A stretch of 64,000 nucleotides of DNA from Kitasatospora acidiphila (GTDB lineage Bacteria; Actinomycetota; Actinomycetes; Streptomycetales; Streptomycetaceae), in NCBI RefSeq assembly GCF_006636205.1, contig NZ_VIGB01000003.1:4392501-4456500 (forward strand), written 5' to 3'. The position numbers and the translations under genes were made by a program. Shown one piece after another: positions 61,326-64,000 of this stretch. How positions within the stretch are numbered: position 1 is the first letter of the stretch; each line of letters begins with the position of its first letter. Under the pieces are notes generated by a model. The model was not told the DNA's origin. It did not search any database and saw only the letters and a list, made by a program, of their open reading frames with translations.

Positions 61326-62078
61326 TCAGGCGGTCCGCTGCTTGGCGAACAGGTGGGCCGCACCCACCCCGTCCAGCACCCGGGACCAGTAGCCGCCGAA
61401 CAGCTTGCCGACGGCGAGCAGCAGCACCGCGGTGCAGAGCGCCACGATGTGCTCCATCCCGGCCAGGTTGGGGATCGCGATCACCTCGACGGCCATCACC
61501 ACGAACACCCCGACCGCGGTGACCCGGGCCCGGGTCTTCCACGCCACGCAGAGGATGAGCGCCACCACGGCGGCCGACGGGCCGGTGTCCCGCACGTGCG
61601 CGAGCGCGGGCGACAGGCCCGGCAGGTGGTCGCGGCCGAGCGCGACCCCGATCCGGGCGAACAGGGTGCCGGCCAGCGTGCAGGCGTAGGCGATCACCAG
61701 GGTGGCCCGGCGGCCCAGCACGATCTCGGCGATCCCGAAGACCACCAGCACCTGGACCAGCGCGCCCCAGACCGGCAGATCGAGCGCCGGCACGAAGAGC
61801 GACAGCGGAGTGCGCAGCAGCGAGAGGTCCAGTGGCTGCCCGGCCTTGACCCCGCCGAGCTGGTTCACCACCCGCTGGCCGTGCGGCAGCTGCTGGGCGA
61901 TGTCGAACAGCAGGATGAGCAGCGTCGCACCGACCGCCAGTGGCACGGCGGCGAGCCGCTTGGTGCGCACCGACTCCCAGACGGTGCCGAAGAGGGTTCC
62001 CCACTCGGCAACAACGGCGCGTCGGATCAGCCCCGACCGCCCCTGCCGCACGTCCCCCGCGTGGGCCTTCTGATTCAC
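61326..62078 (-). CDS. Rhomboid-like integral membrane protein
   Basis: A 250-aa protein with about six transmembrane helices. A Ser in VRDTGPSAAVVALIL and a His in LAGMEHIVALCTAV lie at positions like the rhomboid Ser-His dyad, but the usual GxSG motif is not exact, so protease activity is unproven. GTG at 62078. It neighbours the DUF2156 lysyltransferase-like gene and could act on the same membrane. Confidence 0.65.
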   Translation of the reverse strand: MNQKAHAGDVRQGRSGLIRRAVVAEWGTLFGTVWESVRTKRLAAVPLAVGATLLILLFDIAQQLPHGQRVVNQLGGVKAGQPLDLSLLRTPLSLFVPALDLPVWGALVQVLVVFGIAEIVLGRRATLVIAYACTLAGTLFARIGVALGRDHLPGLSPALAHVRDTGPSAAVVALILCVAWKTRARVTAVGVFVVMAVEVIAIPNLAGMEHIVALCTAVLLLAVGKLFGGYWSRVLDGVGAAHLFAKQRTA

Positions 62079-62329
62079 GACAGCCTCTCTGTTCCGTTCA
62101 CGAATTGCGGTTCCCGATCAAGCCCGATCCCGAGCCAGTTCCGCTCACTTGGAGTCGTTCTCAAGCCTAGGCAGTTCCAACAACGACCGAATCGCCCTCC
62201 ATACCGATTCGAGCGTCATCCTCAGGTGGGATGGCACACATTCAAAGGTCGGGGGCTGCCCTAATCGGGGACGCACCAAACCACGGGCTCCCCTAAGGGC
62301 TCCCCCTCAGGGACCACTCGTCGCGGTCC

Positions 62330-62351
62330 CCCTCCGCCCCCCGGCGGAGGG
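62330..62351 (-). terminator. GC-rich hairpin after the lysyltransferase-like gene
   Basis: CCCTCCGCC (62330-62338) and its complement (62343-62351) form a nine-base stem directly past the stop codon. Confidence 0.6.
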
Positions 62352-64000
62352 CTACCCCTTCCCGTCGCCTTCCGCCGCGGGCGCCGGCGGCGGCGCCGAC
62401 GGGACGGCGGGCCGCCGATGCCGGCGACGGAAGAGCGCTGGGAGGCTCGGTGCGGTGATGAAGCCCTCCGCACGGGCGTTGGCGATGCCGATCCGGGGCA
62501 GCTCGCTGCTCTTCTCGAAGAGCAGATAGCGCGGCTCCCAGATCGGCCGGTACTTGGCATTCGCCCGGTACAGCGACTCGATCTGCCACCAGCGGGAGAA
62601 GAAGCCGAGAATCGAGCGCCACAACCGCAGCACCGGACCCGCACCGAGTCGGGAGCCGCGCTCGAATACCGAGCGGAACATCGCGAAGTTCAGCGAAACC
62701 CGCTCCAGCTGGAGTTCCTTGCGGCCCTTCTCCAGCAGTTCGATCACCATGAACTCGACCAGGCCGTTCTCGGACTCCCGGTCCCGGCGCATCAGGTCGA
62801 GCGACAGGCCCTTCTCGCCCCACGGCACGAAGCTCAGCAGGGCCCGCAGCTCCCCGTCCCCGTCATGGCACTCCAGCATCACGCAGCGCCCGTCGGCCGG
62901 ATCGCCGAGCCGGCCCAGCGCCATCGAGAAGCCGCGCTCGGTCTGGCCGTCCCGCCAGTGGTCGGCCCGGTTCAGCAACTCGACCATCTCCTGCTCGGGG
63001 ATGTCCTCGTGCCGCCGGATCCGCACCGTGTAGCCGGCCCGCTTGACCCGGTTGTAAGCCTGGCGGACCACCCGCATCGCGCGGCCCTCCATGGAGAACT
63101 CGTCGAGCTCCACGATCGCCTCGTCGCCCAGCTCCAGGGCGTCCAGGCCGTGCCGGGCGTAGATCATCCCGGCCTCCTCGGAGGCACCGGTGACGGCCGG
63201 CGCCCAGGCGTGCTCCCGGGCCTCGGCCAGCCAGAGCTCGATCGCGCCCGGCCAGGCCTCCGGGTCGCCGATCGGATCGCCGGAGGCCAGCGAGACCCCG
63301 CCGACCACCCGGTAGGTGACCGCGGCCTTGCCGGACGGCGAGAAGATCACCGCCTTGTCGCGCCGGGTGGCGAAGTACCCCAGCGAGTCCCGCTCGCCCT
63401 GCTTGGCCAGCAGCTCGCGCAGCCGGGTCTCGTCCTCCGGGGTGAGCAGCTCCTTGCCGCGCGGGCTGCGGAACGCCACGTAGAGCACCAGCAGGAAGAG
63501 CACCGCGCCCATCGCGTTGATGAAGGTGTTGACCCAGTTCGGCACGTCGATCACGTCCATCACCCGGTCCGACGGGGTCACCGTGATCATGCGGGCGATC
63601 GCATAGCCGAACCGGTCGCCGAAGCCGGCGCCGGAGAGCGAGTTGTTGGCGTCCACCAGCAGCGAGCCGACCAGCCCGCCGAGCAGCAGGCCGGCGACGA
63701 AGGTGGCGGCCGCCATCCACGGGTTGGACCGGTCGCCCTTGGAGGTGAACTCCTTGCGCCCGACCACCAGGCAGAGCATGAACAGGCCGGTCAGCACGGC
63801 GGAGAAGTAGTTGAAGACGTGCCGGTTGTAGTGGTCCGCGCCGGGCACGCCCAGCGCCAGCGCATAGGTCAGGAAGGTCAGCCCGCCGAGCCCGAAGTTG
63901 AAGATCCAGGCGGCCCGCTTGCGCCGCCGCATCGCCACCGCCAGGAACAGCGACAGCACGGCGGCGGCCAGGCCGGCGGTCATCAGGTACGGGGTGAAGA
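62352..64000 (-). CDS. Phosphatidylglycerol lysyltransferase-like (DUF2156) protein, 5' end beyond the window
   Basis: The frame is open to the right edge; the visible part reads FTPYLMTAGLAAAVLS at the edge, with several membrane helices, then a large cytoplasmic GNAT-fold domain (about residues 180-520) with the motifs AVTYRVVGGVSLASGDPIGD, MVIELLEKGRKELQLERVS and RFGYAIARMI. Such bifunctional membrane proteins aminoacylate phosphatidylglycerol (LysX/MprF style), altering charge and antibiotic resistance. The C-terminus is Pro/Ala-rich. The true start lies beyond 64000. Confidence 0.85.
   Translation of the reverse strand, partial: FTPYLMTAGLAAAVLSLFLAVAMRRRKRAAWIFNFGLGGLTFLTYALALGVPGADHYNRHVFNYFSAVLTGLFMLCLVVGRKEFTSKGDRSNPWMAAATFVAGLLLGGLVGSLLVDANNSLSGAGFGDRFGYAIARMITVTPSDRVMDVIDVPNWVNTFINAMGAVLFLLVLYVAFRSPRGKELLTPEDETRLRELLAKQGERDSLGYFATRRDKAVIFSPSGKAAVTYRVVGGVSLASGDPIGDPEAWPGAIELWLAEAREHAWAPAVTGASEEAGMIYARHGLDALELGDEAIVELDEFSMEGRAMRVVRQAYNRVKRAGYTVRIRRHEDIPEQEMVELLNRADHWRDGQTERGFSMALGRLGDPADGRCVMLECHDGDGELRALLSFVPWGEKGLSLDLMRRDRESENGLVEFMVIELLEKGRKELQLERVSLNFAMFRSVFERGSRLGAGPVLRLWRSILGFFSRWWQIESLYRANAKYRPIWEPRYLLFEKSSELPRIGIANARAEGFITAPSLPALFRRRHRRPAVPSAPPPAPAAEGDGKG

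Overview
This window comes from a high-GC, sporulating filamentous actinomycete, most likely Streptomyces or Kitasatospora. The evidence is the codon bias (G or C at nearly every third position), frequent GTG starts, an SsgA-like sporulation protein, a DUF397 / XRE-DUF5753 / RsbW-like ATPase trio, a SpoIIE-type PP2C phosphatase, a TPP-riboswitch-controlled thiC, a bkd operon and many long GC-rich hairpin terminators. I saw no tRNA, rRNA, CRISPR array or intact insertion sequence. The species is not determined. All functional calls are reading-based; no database search was run.

Layout. 1-0.8 kb: tail of an unknown gene and a VapBC-type toxin-antitoxin pair. 0.9-6.2 kb: a LysR regulator divergent from a CoA-ester operon (CaiB-like CoA-transferase, crotonase, two acyl-CoA dehydrogenases). 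6.2-12.1 kb: mixed small genes (AhpD-like, AraC regulator, VOC, SRPBCC, a cysteine-less bacilliredoxin relative, DUF5994, CBS, GNAT), a second PIN toxin with an AbrB antitoxin, and a decayed copy of that toxin's C-terminus. 12.2-14.3 kb: thiC with its riboswitch. 14.4-20.7 kb: NfeD-like plus flotillin pair, a clan-A glycosidase-like protein, small membrane proteins, TenA, cupin and SsgA-like protein. 20.9-24.1 kb: NUDIX, a globin-reductase and a membrane protein.

24.2-31.2 kb is an accessory, nucleotide-handling island: three NUDIX genes (one fused to an HTH with a degenerate NUDIX box), a frameshifted nucleoside-diphosphate kinase, a small unknown, a CYTH triphosphate-fold protein, an HD phosphohydrolase, a 455-aa protein of unknown family, a methyltransferase remnant and an intact methyltransferase. 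This is the best candidate for an undescribed system here. 31.4-34.3 kb: the DUF397/XRE/ATPase trio with small downstream genes. 34.5-42.5 kb: a secreted protein, the branched-chain 2-oxoacid dehydrogenase operon with divergent Lrp-type regulator, a TetR regulator divergent from paaN (the bkd and paaN promoter regions share a palindrome), and a third PIN toxin-antitoxin pair.

42.6-50 kb: MerR and HxlR regulators, an ABM-truncated haemoglobin fusion, an FAD monooxygenase, an MpaB-like oxygenase and a secreted sedolisin protease. 50.2-52.7 kb: an HTH regulator and two tRNA/rRNA methyltransferase-type genes (TrmO-like, TrmH-like). 52.7-64 kb: FUSC transporter, HTTM and DUF5819 pair, an in-frame J-domain/rhodanese fusion, a multidomain PP2C phosphatase, a rhomboid-like membrane protein and a DUF2156 lysyltransferase-like protein running off the end.
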